A DNA stretch of 64,000 bases from Mesoterricola sediminis (GCF_030295425.1 NZ_AP027081.1:3145001-3209000); one strand, 5' to 3'. Positions 20,553 through 30,356 are shown, numbered from the stretch's first letter. Numbers and translations are program-made. The notes: generated from the sequence alone by a model not told the origin.

Positions 20553-20809
20553 CAGCGCTCCCGGGGCTCGTCGCCGTCGTAGAGTTCCAGGCTCACGTTG
20601 AGCCCGGCCTTCTCGCCGGCGGCCTTCGCCAGGGTCCGGAGGCTGCTGATCATGCGCCCGCCCTTGCCGATGATGCGCCCGCGGTCCTTGGGCTCGGCAA
20701 AGATGAGCACGTCCATCTTGCGTCCTTCGCCCTTCACCTCGACCCGGAGGGCTTCCGGGTGATCGAGGACGGGGGTGAGGACGTCGGTGACAAAGGCTTC
20801 GAAGTTCAT
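20552..20809 (-). CDS. khpA: KH-domain RNA-binding protein KhpA
   Basis: 85 residues from ATG 20809 (an earlier in-frame ATG at 20836 is less likely because the family starts MxxFxxFVxxVxxPLVDHPE). A single KH domain is visible with the GxxG loop RIIGKGGRMISSLRTL. KhpA works with KhpB in several bacteria as a small-RNA/mRNA chaperone and lies between rpsP and rimM in many genomes, as here. Overlaps rimM by 1 nt of coupling sequence. Confidence 0.9.
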   Translation of the reverse strand: MNFEAFVTDVLTPVLDHPEALRVEVKGEGRKMDVLIFAEPKDRGRIIGKGGRMISSLRTLAKAAGEKAGLNVSLELYDGDEPRER

Positions 20810-20857
20810 GGAAGCTCCGCCGGGAGACCGGGACACGCCCGGCCAACGTGCCTGGGG

Positions 20858-20877
20858 CGCCGGCCTTTCGGCCGGCG
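20858..20877 (-). promoter_or_regulatory. Stem-loop between rpsP and khpA
   Basis: CGCCGGCC-TTTC-GGCCGGCG, an 8-bp perfect stem directly after the rpsP stop and before khpA on the same transcript. No U-run follows; it may stabilise the rpsP segment or reduce downstream expression. Confidence 0.5.
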
Positions 20878-20884
20878 GTTCAGA

Positions 20885-21127
20885 CTACAGGATGGCGTTC
20901 TTCTTGAACAGCTCGAGGACGGTCTTGGAGGGCTGGGCGCCCTTCGCGATCCAGGCCTTGGCCTTCTCGCCGTCGATGCGGACGGTCTCGCCGTTGGTGG
21001 CGATGGGGTTCACGAAGCCCAGGATCTCGATGGCGCGGCCGGTGGGGATGCGGTCGTTCTCGGAGACGACGATGTGGTAGAAGGGCCGCTTCTTGGCGCC
21101 ATTGCGGGCGAGACGGATGGAGAGCAT
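20885..21127 (-). CDS. rpsP: 30S ribosomal protein S16
   Basis: 80 residues starting MLSIRLARNGAKKRPFYHIV, the conserved S16 N-terminus, with RIPTGRAIEILGFVNP. The C-terminus GAQPSKTVLELFKK is complete. Between ffh and khpA in the conserved order ffh-rpsP-khpA-rimM. Confidence 0.97.
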   Translation of the reverse strand: MLSIRLARNGAKKRPFYHIVVSENDRIPTGRAIEILGFVNPIATNGETVRIDGEKAKAWIAKGAQPSKTVLELFKKNAIL

Positions 21128-21160
21128 CAGGACTCCTTGGTATTGAGGAATGGTGCTGGG

Positions 21161-22516
21161 TTAGAGGGAAAAGGGCGGGTTGGGCATGTTGGACATGGCC
21201 TGCATCCGCTTCATGAACGACGGGTTGTTCATCTGGCTCATCATCTTCTTCATCTGCAGGTACTGCTTCAGAAGTTGATTGACTTCGTGGACCGGCCGGC
21301 CGGAGCCCGCGGCGATGCGGCGCTTGCGCTTGCCGTCCAGGAGGTTGTGGTTCTGCCGCTCCTTGGGGGTCATGGAATTGAGGATGGCCTCCAGGTGCTT
21401 GACCCGCTTGTCCGTCACGACGGTCTCCAGCTGGTCCTTCATCTTGCCCATGCCCGGCAGCATGCCCAGGATCTTCTGCATGCTCCCCAGCTTTTGGATC
21501 TGCTGGAACTGGCTCCGCATGTCGTCCAGGGTGAACTGGTTCTTGATGAGGCGCTGGGCCATGCGCTCCGCATCCTTCTCGTCGATGCGGTCCTTGGCGT
21601 GCTCGATGAGGGTGAGGACGTCGCCCATGCCCAGGATGCGCTGGGCCATGCGATCGGGGTGGAAGCGCTCGAAGTCGTCCAGCTTCTCGCCCGCGCCCAC
21701 GAACTTGATGGGGGTGCCGGTGATGTGCTTGATGCTGAAGGCCGCGCCGCCGCGGGTGTCGCCGTCGGCCTTGGTGAGCACGACGCCGGTGCTGCCCAGC
21801 TTCTCGTGGAAGGCGCCGGCGCTGCGCACGGCGTCCTGGCCGGTCATGGCGTCGGCCACGAAGATGATTTCGGTCGGACCGCAGGCCGCCTTGATGGCTG
21901 CCAACTCGTCCATCAGCACCTCGTCGAGGTGCAGACGGCCAGCCGTGTCCAGGATGACCACGTCCCAGCCCTTGAGACCCGCCTCCGCCACCGCGGCCTT
22001 GCAGATCTCCACGGGGCGGCGCTCCTCGGTGCGGTAGCTGGGGACGCCGGCGTCCTTGGCCACCACATGGAGCTGCTCGATGGCCGCCGGGCGGTACACG
22101 TCCGCGGGCACGAGCAGGGGGGAACGGCCGTTCTTCTTGAGATACTTGGCGAGCTTGCCGCAGGTCGTGGTCTTGCCCGAGCCCTGGAGGCCCACCATCA
22201 TCACCACGGTGGGCGGCCGGCTGGCGAAGTCCAGGGGCTGCTCGGGGGCCACGCCGCCCATGATGGCGGTGAGCTCCTGGTGCACGATGTCGATGAACTG
22301 CTGGGTCGGATTCAGGCCCTGCAGGACCTCCACCCCCAGCGCCTTCTCCTTCACCCGCTGCAGGAAGGCCCGGGCGACCTGCACGTGCACGTCCGCCTCG
22401 AGGAGGGCCATGCGGACCTCGCGGAGGGCCTCCTCGATGTTCTTCTCGGTGAGGCGGCTCTGGCCCGCGAGGGACTTGAGGGCGCGGCCGAGTTTTTCGG
22501 AAAGGGATTCGAACAT
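21161..22516 (-). CDS. ffh: Signal recognition particle protein Ffh
   Basis: 451 residues from ATG 22516. N domain (1-85), GTPase G domain with P-loop GLQGSGKTTTCGKLA, DTAGRLH, TKADGDTRGG and GAGEKLDDFERF, and a Met-rich M domain (from about 330) containing the RNA-binding SGRPVHEVNQLLKQ segment. Ffh with 4.5S RNA targets membrane proteins to the SecYEG translocon. First gene of the ribosomal-protein operon; divergent from the DUF255 gene. Confidence 0.97.
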   Translation of the reverse strand: MFESLSEKLGRALKSLAGQSRLTEKNIEEALREVRMALLEADVHVQVARAFLQRVKEKALGVEVLQGLNPTQQFIDIVHQELTAIMGGVAPEQPLDFASRPPTVVMMVGLQGSGKTTTCGKLAKYLKKNGRSPLLVPADVYRPAAIEQLHVVAKDAGVPSYRTEERRPVEICKAAVAEAGLKGWDVVILDTAGRLHLDEVLMDELAAIKAACGPTEIIFVADAMTGQDAVRSAGAFHEKLGSTGVVLTKADGDTRGGAAFSIKHITGTPIKFVGAGEKLDDFERFHPDRMAQRILGMGDVLTLIEHAKDRIDEKDAERMAQRLIKNQFTLDDMRSQFQQIQKLGSMQKILGMLPGMGKMKDQLETVVTDKRVKHLEAILNSMTPKERQNHNLLDGKRKRRIAAGSGRPVHEVNQLLKQYLQMKKMMSQMNNPSFMKRMQAMSNMPNPPFSL

Positions 22517-22647
22517 GGGTCCTGGGTGCAGGCAGAGCCATCCCGGCATGGGATGAACCCATGATCTTACCCTCCAATGGCCGGGAACTCAATGGAAACG
22601 CACGCCACACACGATCCGTGCCAGAATGTTGACTCAAGGAGTCGGAA

Positions 22648-24600
22648 ATGCCCAACCGCCTCGCGGACGCCACCAGCCCCTACCTGCTCCAGCACGCCCA
22701 CAATCCGGTGGACTGGCACCCCTGGGACGACGAGGCCCTGGCCCTGGCGCGGAGGGAGGACCGTCCCATCTTCCTGAGCATCGGGTACAGCGCCTGCCAC
22801 TGGTGCCACGTGATGGAGCGGGAGTCCTTCGAGGATCCCGACGTGGCCGCGGAGCTGAACGCCCACTTCGTGCCCATCAAGGTGGACCGGGAGGAGCGCC
22901 CCGACCTGGACGACCTCTTCATGGGCGCCGTCCAGGCCATCTCGGGCCGGGGGGGCTGGCCCATGAGCGTCTGGCTCACCCCGGACCTCCGCCCCTTCTA
23001 TGGAGGCACCTACTATCCCCCCCGGGCCCGCCAGGGCATGCCCGGGTTCCTGGACCTGCTCCGGCGGATCCGGAGCGCCTGGGCCGGACAGCGCGAGGCC
23101 CTGGAATCGGACGCGGGCCAGCTCGCGGCCCTCCTGGCCCGGGAGGTCCCCTCGGCCCCGGCCCTGCCCGGGCCGGAGGTGGTCCGGGAGGCCCTGGCCT
23201 GGCACGCCCAGGCCTACGACCACCGCTGGGGCGGCTTCGGCGCGGCCCCCAAGTTCCCCCAGCCCGCCAACCTGGAGCTCCTGCTCCGGCGGGGCGGGGA
23301 GGACGGGCGGCGCATGGCCCTGGCCACCCTGGACGCCATGGACCGGGGGGGGATCCGGGACCACCTGGGGGGCGGCTTCGCCCGGTACAGCGTCGACGCC
23401 CGGTGGGCGGTGCCCCATTTCGAGAAGATGCTCTACGACAACGCCCAGCTGGCCTCGGTCCACCTGGAGGCCCACCGCCTCACGGGTGAGCCCCGCTACG
23501 CCGACGTGGCCGTCGAGATCCTCGACTACCTCCTGCGGGACATGCGGGACCCCGCCGGGGCCTTCCACGCCTCGGAGGACGCCGACAGCGAGGGGCACGA
23601 GGGCCGCTTCTACGTGTTCACCCCCGCCGACGCGGAGGCCGCCCTGGGCCCGGAGGACGGCGCCCGGGCCTGCGCGGCCTACGGCATCACCCCGGAGGGC
23701 AATTTCGAGGCGGGGGCCACCGTCCTCCACCTGGCGGGACCGGCCCTGGCGGAGGACCTCCGGCTCAGGCTCCGGGCCTGGCGGGACCGGCGGGTCCGCC
23801 CCGGGCGGGACGACAAGATCGTCGCCTCCTGGAACGGCCTGGCCCTCTCCGCCTTCGCCCAGGCGGCGCGGACCCTGGGCCGGGAGGCGCACCTGCGCGC
23901 CGCCCAGGACCTGGCGCGGTTCCTGCGCCGGGAACTGTGGCGGGACGGCCTCCTCCTGCGCACCTGGCGGGGGGGCCGCGCCCACACGCCCGCGTTCCTG
24001 GAGGACTACGGCGCCGTCGCCTGCGGCCTCCTGGACCTGTACCAGGCCGACTTCGACCCCGCCTGGGCCCGGTGGGCCCGGGAGCTGGGCGAAGGCATCC
24101 TGGCGGCCTTCCAGGACCCCGCGGGGGGCTTCTTCGCCAGTCCCGCGCGCCACGACCTGCCCATCCGCCAGAAGCCCCTCCACGACGGCGCCATGCCCTC
24201 CGGCAACGCCCTCGCCGCCCGGGCCCTCCGCAACCTCCACCGCCTCTTCGGCCACGGCCCCTTCCTGGAGGGGGCCGAGGGCGCCGTCCGCGCCGCGGCG
24301 CCCTGGCTCGAGCGGAGCCCGGCGGGGGCCGCCGCCATGGCGGAGGTCCTCGCCTCCCTGCGGGCGCCGGACCCGGAGGTGGCCATCGCCGGGGATCCCG
24401 CGGATCCCCGCACCCGGGCCCTGCTGGCGGAGGCCCGGCGCCAGGCCGCCCCGGGCGCCCTGGTGACCCTGGTGGAGGCCGACCCCGGCCTCCCCCTCCA
24501 CGCGGGGCGGCGGAGCCCCGAGCCCTGCGCCTTCGTCTGCCGCGGGCAGGCCTGCCTGGCCCCCGTGAAAAAACCGGACGACCTGGTTCTCCCGTCGTAA
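22648..24600 (+). CDS. DUF255 thioredoxin-domain protein (YyaL/SSP411 family)
   Basis: 650 residues. The N-terminal thioredoxin-like domain starts with the invariant [21 protein letters not shown] and holds the C50-H-W-C53 motif, followed by [12 protein letters not shown]. The remainder is an (alpha/alpha)6 barrel resembling glycoside hydrolase/epimerase folds, with [17 protein letters not shown] and [12 protein letters not shown] family motifs. Biochemical role unresolved in bacteria. ATG 22648 has AAGGAG upstream. The length is slightly shorter than the usual 680-700. Confidence 0.9.
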   Translation: MPNRLADATSPYLLQHAHNPVDWHPWDDEALALARREDRPIFLSIGYSACHWCHVMERESFEDPDVAAELNAHFVPIKVDREERPDLDDLFMGAVQAISGRGGWPMSVWLTPDLRPFYGGTYYPPRARQGMPGFLDLLRRIRSAWAGQREALESDAGQLAALLAREVPSAPALPGPEVVREALAWHAQAYDHRWGGFGAAPKFPQPANLELLLRRGGEDGRRMALATLDAMDRGGIRDHLGGGFARYSVDARWAVPHFEKMLYDNAQLASVHLEAHRLTGEPRYADVAVEILDYLLRDMRDPAGAFHASEDADSEGHEGRFYVFTPADAEAALGPEDGARACAAYGITPEGNFEAGATVLHLAGPALAEDLRLRLRAWRDRRVRPGRDDKIVASWNGLALSAFAQAARTLGREAHLRAAQDLARFLRRELWRDGLLLRTWRGGRAHTPAFLEDYGAVACGLLDLYQADFDPAWARWARELGEGILAAFQDPAGGFFASPARHDLPIRQKPLHDGAMPSGNALAARALRNLHRLFGHGPFLEGAEGAVRAAAPWLERSPAGAAAMAEVLASLRAPDPEVAIAGDPADPRTRALLAEARRQAAPGALVTLVEADPGLPLHAGRRSPEPCAFVCRGQACLAPVKKPDDLVLPS

Positions 24601-24608
24601 ACTACATA

Positions 24609-24637
24609 TTGACGTAGCAATTAATCATTACTATTTT
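24609..24637 (+). promoter_or_regulatory. Predicted promoter of Ser/Thr kinase gene
   Basis: TTGACG (24609-24614), 17-nt spacer, TATTTT (24632-24637). It lies just after the previous stop in an AT-rich island and would start transcription about 28 nt before ATG 24672, which supports that start over the upstream TTG at 24636. Confidence 0.6.
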
Positions 24638-24671
24638 GGTGCCATTCCGACGAACGGGAGCCTGCACCCAG

Positions 24672-26753
24672 ATGCCCAATGCCAGCGCCAAGCCCGAATG
24701 GACCGAACGCGCCAGGAAGGAGGGGCGGTACCTGCTCGGGCCGCGCCTCGGATCCGGCGGCATGGGGGATGTGCACGAGGCCTGGGACACCCTCCTGGGG
24801 CGCACGGTGGCCCTGAAGGTGCTCACCCGCATGGAGCCCGCGGCCATGATCCGCTTCATGCACGAGGCCCAGCTCCAGGCCCGGCTCCACCACCCGAATA
24901 TATGCGAAATTTATGACATCGAGGTCTACGAGGGGGCCCCGCGCATCGCCATGCAGCTGGTCAAAGGCCCGGACCTGGAGGACGCCTCCCCGGAGCTGGA
25001 GCTCGGGGAGATCGTGGCGATCTGCGCCCAGGTGGCCGACGGGCTCCACCACGCCCACCGCCACGGCCTCGTCCACCGGGACGTCAAGCCCGGCAACGTC
25101 CTCCTCCAGTGGGTCGACGACGCCTGGAAGCCGGTCATCGTGGATTTCGGGCTGGCCATGGCCGTCAACGAATCCGGCCTGACCCTGCCCAACGCCCTCA
25201 CGGGGACCCCCGCCTACATGGCCCCCGAGCAGGTGCGGGGGGACCGCAGCCACGTCGGCCCCCATTCGGACGTGTATGGCCTGGGGGGCACCCTCTACTT
25301 CCTCCTGGTCGGGCGGCCTCCCTGCGTGAGCACCGTGACCCGGGAAATGGTGCGCATCAAGCGGGAGCAGCGCTTCCCCCGACCCAGGAGCCTGGAGCCC
25401 TCCATTCCCGGGGACCTGGAGCGCATCCTCCTCCGGTGCCTCGCGCCGGACCCGGCGGACCGGTACCCCACCATGGACCTCCTGGCCCGGGACCTGCGGG
25501 CCTTCCAGGTTCCCGCCCCCGGCCAGAGGCCCCGGCGCCTGGGGCTCGCCGTGGGCCTGGCGGCCCTGGTCCTGGCCCTGGCCGGCGCGGGCCTGGCGGG
25601 CGTCAGGCGATCCCGCCAGCGGGCCCTGCGCGAGACGGTCGCCACCCGGGCGGACCTGGAGGTGCTGGGCCTGACCGAGGCCTGGAACCGCAGCCGGGGG
25701 GCGCCGGCCCACGACCTGCGGCCGGACCTCGCCCGCCTCCAGGACGCCATCCAATCGGCCGATTCGCGGTTCACCGTCCCCGGGGACCGGATCCAGGCCT
25801 CCGCCCGGCTCGTGGAGGGGACGGCCCGCCTCTGCGCGGGCGATCCCCAGGGCGCCCTCACGGCGCTGGACACCGCCTGGCGCGGGGGGCGGCGGACCCC
25901 CTTGACCGCCTACCTGGCACAAGCGTCCGCATGGCGCGCCTGGATGGCCGAAGCCGAGGAGGCGGCCTTCAACGGGCTGCCCGCGCCCTCGGACCGGCGG
26001 GACCAGGCCCGCTTCTGGATGGCCCACCTGAGTGGCGTCCGCCCGGACCGCCTCGCCATCGCCCGGGGATCCATGGCCTACATGGACGGCGACGACGACC
26101 TCGCCCTGGCCCAGGCCCGCGCCTGCATGGCGGCCAATCCCTACCGGGTGACGGGGGTCTGGCTGGGCTGCCAGGCCCTGCACCGGAAGGCGGGGGCCCT
26201 GGAGCGGGCCCAGGACGGGGCCGGCGCCGCCCGCCTCTACCGGGAGGCCCTCACCTGGGCCACGGAGGCCCTCCACTGGGCCCCCAGCGACCCCGAACTG
26301 CACCATGCGTCTGTCCAGGCACGGGAGGCCCTCCTGCGGCTGGACCTGGCCCAGGGCCGCGCCTCCCGCGCCGAGGGCGGCGCCCTCTTCGCCCTGGCGG
26401 AGGCGGGGCTGCGCCTGAACCCCGCCGATCCCATGCTCCAGGCGGACTGGCTCCGGGCCAAGGTGCTCGAGGCGCGGATCTGCATCCAGGCGGGCTCAGA
26501 CGCGGGCCCCAGCCTCCGGGAGGCCATGGCCTTCTACTGGACGCGCACCCGGGAGCCCAGGCCGGCGGCCCTGCGCGGCGCCCACATGATCCTTTACACC
26601 TTGGCCGCCGAGCAGGAAGCCGCGCAAGGCCGTTCCCCGCACGCCGCCCTCCAGGAGGCCTGGAAAAATGCGGGGCACGTCCTCGAGGGCCCCACGGATC
26701 ATCTGGAACGCCTCCAACGTTTCGGAAACTACGCCGGGCCTGCCGCCCCCTAG
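24672..26753 (+). CDS. Membrane-anchored serine/threonine protein kinase
   Basis: 693 residues from ATG 24672. The Hanks-type kinase domain is complete: glycine loop LGSGGMGDV (26-34), catalytic Lys49, HRDVKPGN (135-142, with D137), DFG (158-160) and APE (184-186). One transmembrane helix at about 290-312 follows a basic stretch, and the remaining 380 residues are helical, TPR-like repeats on the other side of the membrane. This PknB-like layout with a TPR-like extracytoplasmic domain is common in Acidobacteria. Substrates unknown. Confidence 0.93.
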   Translation: MPNASAKPEWTERARKEGRYLLGPRLGSGGMGDVHEAWDTLLGRTVALKVLTRMEPAAMIRFMHEAQLQARLHHPNICEIYDIEVYEGAPRIAMQLVKGPDLEDASPELELGEIVAICAQVADGLHHAHRHGLVHRDVKPGNVLLQWVDDAWKPVIVDFGLAMAVNESGLTLPNALTGTPAYMAPEQVRGDRSHVGPHSDVYGLGGTLYFLLVGRPPCVSTVTREMVRIKREQRFPRPRSLEPSIPGDLERILLRCLAPDPADRYPTMDLLARDLRAFQVPAPGQRPRRLGLAVGLAALVLALAGAGLAGVRRSRQRALRETVATRADLEVLGLTEAWNRSRGAPAHDLRPDLARLQDAIQSADSRFTVPGDRIQASARLVEGTARLCAGDPQGALTALDTAWRGGRRTPLTAYLAQASAWRAWMAEAEEAAFNGLPAPSDRRDQARFWMAHLSGVRPDRLAIARGSMAYMDGDDDLALAQARACMAANPYRVTGVWLGCQALHRKAGALERAQDGAGAARLYREALTWATEALHWAPSDPELHHASVQAREALLRLDLAQGRASRAEGGALFALAEAGLRLNPADPMLQADWLRAKVLEARICIQAGSDAGPSLREAMAFYWTRTREPRPAALRGAHMILYTLAAEQEAAQGRSPHAALQEAWKNAGHVLEGPTDHLERLQRFGNYAGPAAP

Positions 26754-26811
26754 GCCGCAAACCCAGCGCTGGCGGGCCTTGCAGCCCGCCGCGGGAGGCC
26801 TATGCTGGGGG

Positions 26812-26943
26812 CAGGGTAGAAAAGAACCGCTCTCACCCCCAACGCGAGGCCGCCTCAGAGCGAGCCCCTTCCCCAGCTTCGGACGTCCGGAGTCCGTTTC
26901 GCTGGCGAGACCCGAAAGCACCCGAAACCGGGTGCTTTCTTTG
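26812..26943 (+). ncRNA. Candidate small RNA in convergent gap
   Basis: The 198-bp gap between two convergent genes has a promoter-like pair on the plus strand (TTGCAG 26779-26784, 16-nt spacer, TATGCT 26801-26806) and a strong intrinsic terminator at 26914-26943. The implied transcript is about 130 nt and contains a possible CGCTCT/AGAGCG long-range pairing. No match to 4.5S, 6S, tmRNA or RNase P signatures is visible. The alternative is simply a 3' UTR of the kinase gene. Confidence 0.3.
26914..26943. terminator. Bidirectional intrinsic terminator
   Basis: GAAAGCACCC-GGTTTC loop-GGGTGCTTTC (minus-strand reading): a 10-bp perfect stem followed by CTTT on the plus strand. It sits between the kinase gene (plus) and the PLP-enzyme gene (minus) and serves both. 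Confidence 0.85.
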
Positions 26944-26951
26944 TGGGGCCG

Positions 26952-28190
26952 TCAGATCCGGTCCAGGGCCTGGGCCAGGTCGTCGATGAGGTCCTGGGCG
27001 TCCTCCAGGCCCACCGACATGCGGATCAGGTTGTCGGTGATGCCGGCGTGGGCCTTCTCCTCGGGCGTCATGTCGGAGTGGGTCATGGTGGAGGGGTGCT
27101 CGATGAGGCTCTCGATGCCGCCGAGGCTCACGGCCAGCTTGGGGTGCTCCACCGCGTCCAGCACCTTGAAGGCCTCGGCCTCCCCGCCCTTGACGCAGAA
27201 GCTGATGAGGCTGCCGGTGCCGGTGCACTGGGTCTTCCAGAGCTCCACCTGGCGCGCGCCCATGGAGGGGCTGCCCGGATAGGCCACGCACTGCACCTTG
27301 GGATGGGTGCGCAGGAACTCCGCGATGCGCTGGGCGCTCTCCTGCTGGTGCTCCATGCGGAGCTGGAGGGTGCCGAGGCTGCGCTGGATGAGCCAGGCGG
27401 TGTCGGGATCGCTGTTGGAGCCCAGGATGGTGCGCATGACCTTGATCTGGCCCACCAGCTCCGCGGAGCCCATGGCGACGCCCGCGACGAGGTCGGAGTG
27501 GCCGCCCAGGAACTTGGTGGCCGAGTAGAGGATCACGTCGGCGCCCTGGTCCAGGGGCCGGCTGAAGATGGGGCCCATGAAGGTGTTGTCCACCATCACC
27601 AGGATGCGCCGGTCGTCGCTGCTGTACCGGTCCGCGATCTCGCGGGCGCCGCGGACGTCGGAGAGGAGCATCGTGGGGTTGGCGGGGCTCTCGATGTAGA
27701 TCAGCTTGACGGTGGGATCGTCCTTGACCAGGCGCTCCATGTCCTCCCGGGTGGCGCCCGCGGGGAAGGGGATGGTGCGGACGTTGAACTGGGGCAGCAC
27801 CCGCCGGAAGAAGAACTCCGTCCCGCCGTAGACCGGGTCGGAGAAGATCAGCGTGTCGCCGGGCCGCAGGAAGGCCAAGCAGGCGCTCGAGATGGCGCCC
27901 ATGCCCGAGCTGAAGAGGGCCGCGGCCTCCGCGCCGTCCCAGGCGGTGATCTTGTCCTCGAGGATCTCGCTGTTGGGGTTGTTCACGCGGGTGTAGATGA
28001 GCGCCGGGCTCTCGCCCGCCTTGGCCGCGTCCAGGCCGTAGGCGATCTCGAAGGCCCGCTTGCCTTCGGCGGCGGTCTTGAAGATGAAGGTGGAGGTCCG
28101 GAACACCGGCGGGACGGCAGCGCCCTCCGAGCGCTGGGGGTCGTAGCCGTGCGAGAAGATCTTCGTCTGGGGCTTGGCGGACGAGGTCAT
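26952..28190 (-). CDS. Cys/Met metabolism PLP-dependent enzyme
   Basis: 412 residues from ATG 28190. Fold-type I, trans-sulfuration family: YTRVNNPN, SGMGAISSACLAFLRPGD, the DNTF motif at 201-204 and the PLP Lys226 in LYSATKFLGGHSD; the C-terminus has the SLGGIESLIEHPSTMTHS signature. Members include cystathionine gamma-synthase, cystathionine gamma-lyase, methionine gamma-lyase and O-acetylhomoserine sulfhydrylase, and the sequence alone does not discriminate between them; TMTHSDMTPEEK is common in the lyase and methionine-gamma-lyase branch. Downstream of the arginine deiminase gene by 81 nt, same strand. Confidence 0.9.
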   Translation of the reverse strand: MTSSAKPQTKIFSHGYDPQRSEGAAVPPVFRTSTFIFKTAAEGKRAFEIAYGLDAAKAGESPALIYTRVNNPNSEILEDKITAWDGAEAAALFSSGMGAISSACLAFLRPGDTLIFSDPVYGGTEFFFRRVLPQFNVRTIPFPAGATREDMERLVKDDPTVKLIYIESPANPTMLLSDVRGAREIADRYSSDDRRILVMVDNTFMGPIFSRPLDQGADVILYSATKFLGGHSDLVAGVAMGSAELVGQIKVMRTILGSNSDPDTAWLIQRSLGTLQLRMEHQQESAQRIAEFLRTHPKVQCVAYPGSPSMGARQVELWKTQCTGTGSLISFCVKGGEAEAFKVLDAVEHPKLAVSLGGIESLIEHPSTMTHSDMTPEEKAHAGITDNLIRMSVGLEDAQDLIDDLAQALDRI

Positions 28191-28271
28191 GGGGGCTCCC
28201 AATCTAGGCAAGACGATTATGCGGCCCGCCTGTTCGGGAGCAGGGTGAGCGAGGTCACAGATTCCGGGGTT

Positions 28272-29567
28272 TCAGTCCCGGGACAGGGGCATCGTCATGC
28301 AGCGCGGGCCCCCGCGGGCCCGGCTCAGCTCGCTGCTCTCCAGCAGCACGGCGTACTTGCGCCCGTCCAGGAGATCGATGGCGGGATCGGCCAGCAGGTC
28401 CCGGGCGAGGGTCACCTGGTAGCCGGCCCGGGCCAATTCCTCGGCGGTGGCGCGGTTGCGGCCGTACAGGACGATCACGCCCGGGGCCAGGCAAAAGGCG
28501 TTGGCCCCGTCCGTCCACTGCTCCCGCTGCTGCATGATGTAGTTGTCGCCGCCGCAGCGGATGGGCCGCAGGTCCATCCCGCAGCCCCGGAGGGCCCGCA
28601 GCAGGTTGGGCTCGGTGGAGGTGTGGAGGCTCGCGTGGCGCAGGTCGAACTTCACCACATTCAGCAGCTCGCGGCTGTCGTCCGTGAAGAACGGCGGGTA
28701 GATCAGGCACTCGTCCTCGGAGGTGCGGGTGAAGATGGTGTCCAGGTGCATGGCGCTGCGGATCTTGGGCATGAGCACCATCAGCAGCGTGTCGAAGGTC
28801 CCCTCCCCCCGGTGGTGGTCCTGGCGGAGGCTCTCGGCCAGCTGGTAGACCGCGTCCGCCGAGGTGCGCTCGCTGCAGCCCACCGCCAGCACGCGCTCCG
28901 AGAGCACGAGGGTGTCGCCCCCCTCCAGGCTCTGGGGCATGCGGATCTCCCCCTTCAGGAGGGGCGTGAGCTGGTCGAAGAGGCGGTCCGTCTCCTTGAG
29001 GTGGCGGAGCCGGGGGTGGTGCCGGAAGACGTAGCTGAGGATGAGCGGCTCCCGCTCCCGGGCCCACGTGGCCATGAAGTTGATGTTGTAGCCGTGGCCC
29101 ACGACCGCGGCCGGGTCCCGCATGAAGAGCAGGTTCGGGATCGGGCGCACCGTGTAGTCGAAGCGCTTCTGCCAGTGCGTGTGCCCCAGGGTGTCCTCCC
29201 AGGGGATGCCGGTGATCAGCGCCTGGGCCACGTCGGCGGGGGCCATGTCCCGCAGCAGGTTGGCGGACTCGTCCTGCAGGTCCACGAGGCGGCGGAAATC
29301 CTCGATGAAGGCCAGCTTCGTGCCCTCGGAGTCCATGGCCTCCACGAAGAGGTCCTGGATGTCCAGGACCTCGTCGGCGACCCGCTCCAGGACCTGCCTG
29401 AAGACGTCGTGCTCGCGCCGCGCCAGGTCCCCGTAGAGGATGTCGTCGAAGAGCAGCTGCTCCATCATGTCCGGCACCATGATGTCCACCTCGGGACCGG
29501 GCCGGTGAACGACCACCTGCTTCAGGCGGCCGGTCTCCGAGAAGACCTTCAACTGGATGTCCTGCAT
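28272..29567 (-). CDS. arcA: Arginine deiminase
   Basis: 431 residues from ATG 29567. Hydrolyses arginine to citrulline and ammonia. Family landmarks: N-terminal GRLKQVVVHRPG, FMRDP (substrate-binding Asp), LEGGDTLVLSERVLAVG, HLDTIFT with catalytic His, and the nucleophile Cys423 in GGPRCMTMPL near the C-terminus. No carbamate kinase, ornithine carbamoyltransferase or antiporter gene is adjacent, so an energy-yielding ADI pathway is not evident from this locus. Confidence 0.93.
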   Translation of the reverse strand: MQDIQLKVFSETGRLKQVVVHRPGPEVDIMVPDMMEQLLFDDILYGDLARREHDVFRQVLERVADEVLDIQDLFVEAMDSEGTKLAFIEDFRRLVDLQDESANLLRDMAPADVAQALITGIPWEDTLGHTHWQKRFDYTVRPIPNLLFMRDPAAVVGHGYNINFMATWAREREPLILSYVFRHHPRLRHLKETDRLFDQLTPLLKGEIRMPQSLEGGDTLVLSERVLAVGCSERTSADAVYQLAESLRQDHHRGEGTFDTLLMVLMPKIRSAMHLDTIFTRTSEDECLIYPPFFTDDSRELLNVVKFDLRHASLHTSTEPNLLRALRGCGMDLRPIRCGGDNYIMQQREQWTDGANAFCLAPGVIVLYGRNRATAEELARAGYQVTLARDLLADPAIDLLDGRKYAVLLESSELSRARGGPRCMTMPLSRD

Positions 29568-29727
29568 GAACGCCTCTGAAAAACCGTGCAAAAAGAAAGG
29601 ATAAGCCTACCATGAGCGGGGATTTACACATAGTTTACCAAATTTGTCACATTTCCCTTGCCCAGGCCCGGGAGCCCGGGGTAGCCTGGGTTTTCACCGG
29701 TTTCCACCCCCCCTCCTGGAGGCTCCC

Positions 29728-30309
29728 ATGGCTGCTTTCGTGACCCAACCCGCGCCCGATTTCAAGGCCACCGCCCTCGTCGACGGCCAGTTCAAGGACG
29801 TCACCCTGGGCGAGTTCAAGGGCAAGAAGGTGGTGCTCTTCTTCTACCCCCTCGATTTCACCTTCGTCTGCCCCACGGAGATCATCGCGTTCTCCGACGC
29901 CGTCAAGGAGTTCGAGGCCCGGAACACCCAGGTGCTGGGCGTCTCCGTCGACTCCCACTTCAGCCACTGGGCCTGGGCGAACACCGAGCGCGCCCAGGGC
30001 GGCATCAAGGGCCTGTCCTTCCCCCTCGTCTCCGACCTGAACAAGAAGATCGCCTCGGACTACAACGTCCTCCTCGACGGCGGCATCGCCCTGCGCGGCC
30101 TGTTCATCATCGACGAGAAGGGCGTCCTCCGGCACATCACCGTGAACGACCTGCCCCTGGGCCGCAACGTGGAGGAGGTCCTCCGCGTGCTGGACGCCCT
30201 CGACTTCCACACCCAGCACGGCGAGGTCTGCCCCGCCAACTGGAAGAAGGGCGAGAAGGCCATGAAGCCCACCCAGGAAGGCCTGCGCGAGTACGCCACC
30301 GCCAGGTAG
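29728..30309 (+). CDS. Typical 2-Cys peroxiredoxin (Prx1/AhpC)
   Basis: 193 residues from ATG 29728, with CCTGGAGG upstream. Peroxidatic Cys48 lies in [13 protein letters not shown] and resolving Cys168 in HGEVCPANW. Reduces H2O2 and organic hydroperoxides using thioredoxin or AhpF-type donors. The C-terminus ends ...LREYATAR without the YF motif that makes eukaryotic Prx1 hyperoxidation-sensitive. Divergent from arcA across a short AT-rich region. Confidence 0.95.
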   Translation: MAAFVTQPAPDFKATALVDGQFKDVTLGEFKGKKVVLFFYPLDFTFVCPTEIIAFSDAVKEFEARNTQVLGVSVDSHFSHWAWANTERAQGGIKGLSFPLVSDLNKKIASDYNVLLDGGIALRGLFIIDEKGVLRHITVNDLPLGRNVEEVLRVLDALDFHTQHGEVCPANWKKGEKAMKPTQEGLREYATAR

Positions 30310-30330
30310 CCTCCCGCCCGCCGTTCCGTG

Positions 30331-30356
30331 AACAGGGGCCCGCGAGGGCCCCTGTT
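30331..30356. terminator. Bidirectional intrinsic terminator
   Basis: AACAGGGGCC-CGCGAG-GGCCCCTGTT, a 10-bp stem between the convergent peroxiredoxin and DUF748 genes. It uses the same CGCGAG loop as the rpsA terminator. Confidence 0.8.

Noticed and set aside
26754-26951. 4.5S/SRP RNA or SAM riboswitch near the PLP-enzyme gene
   Set aside because: No SRP loop sequence (GGAAGGAAGCAGCC-like) or S-box core; the region lies at the 3' ends of both flanking genes.
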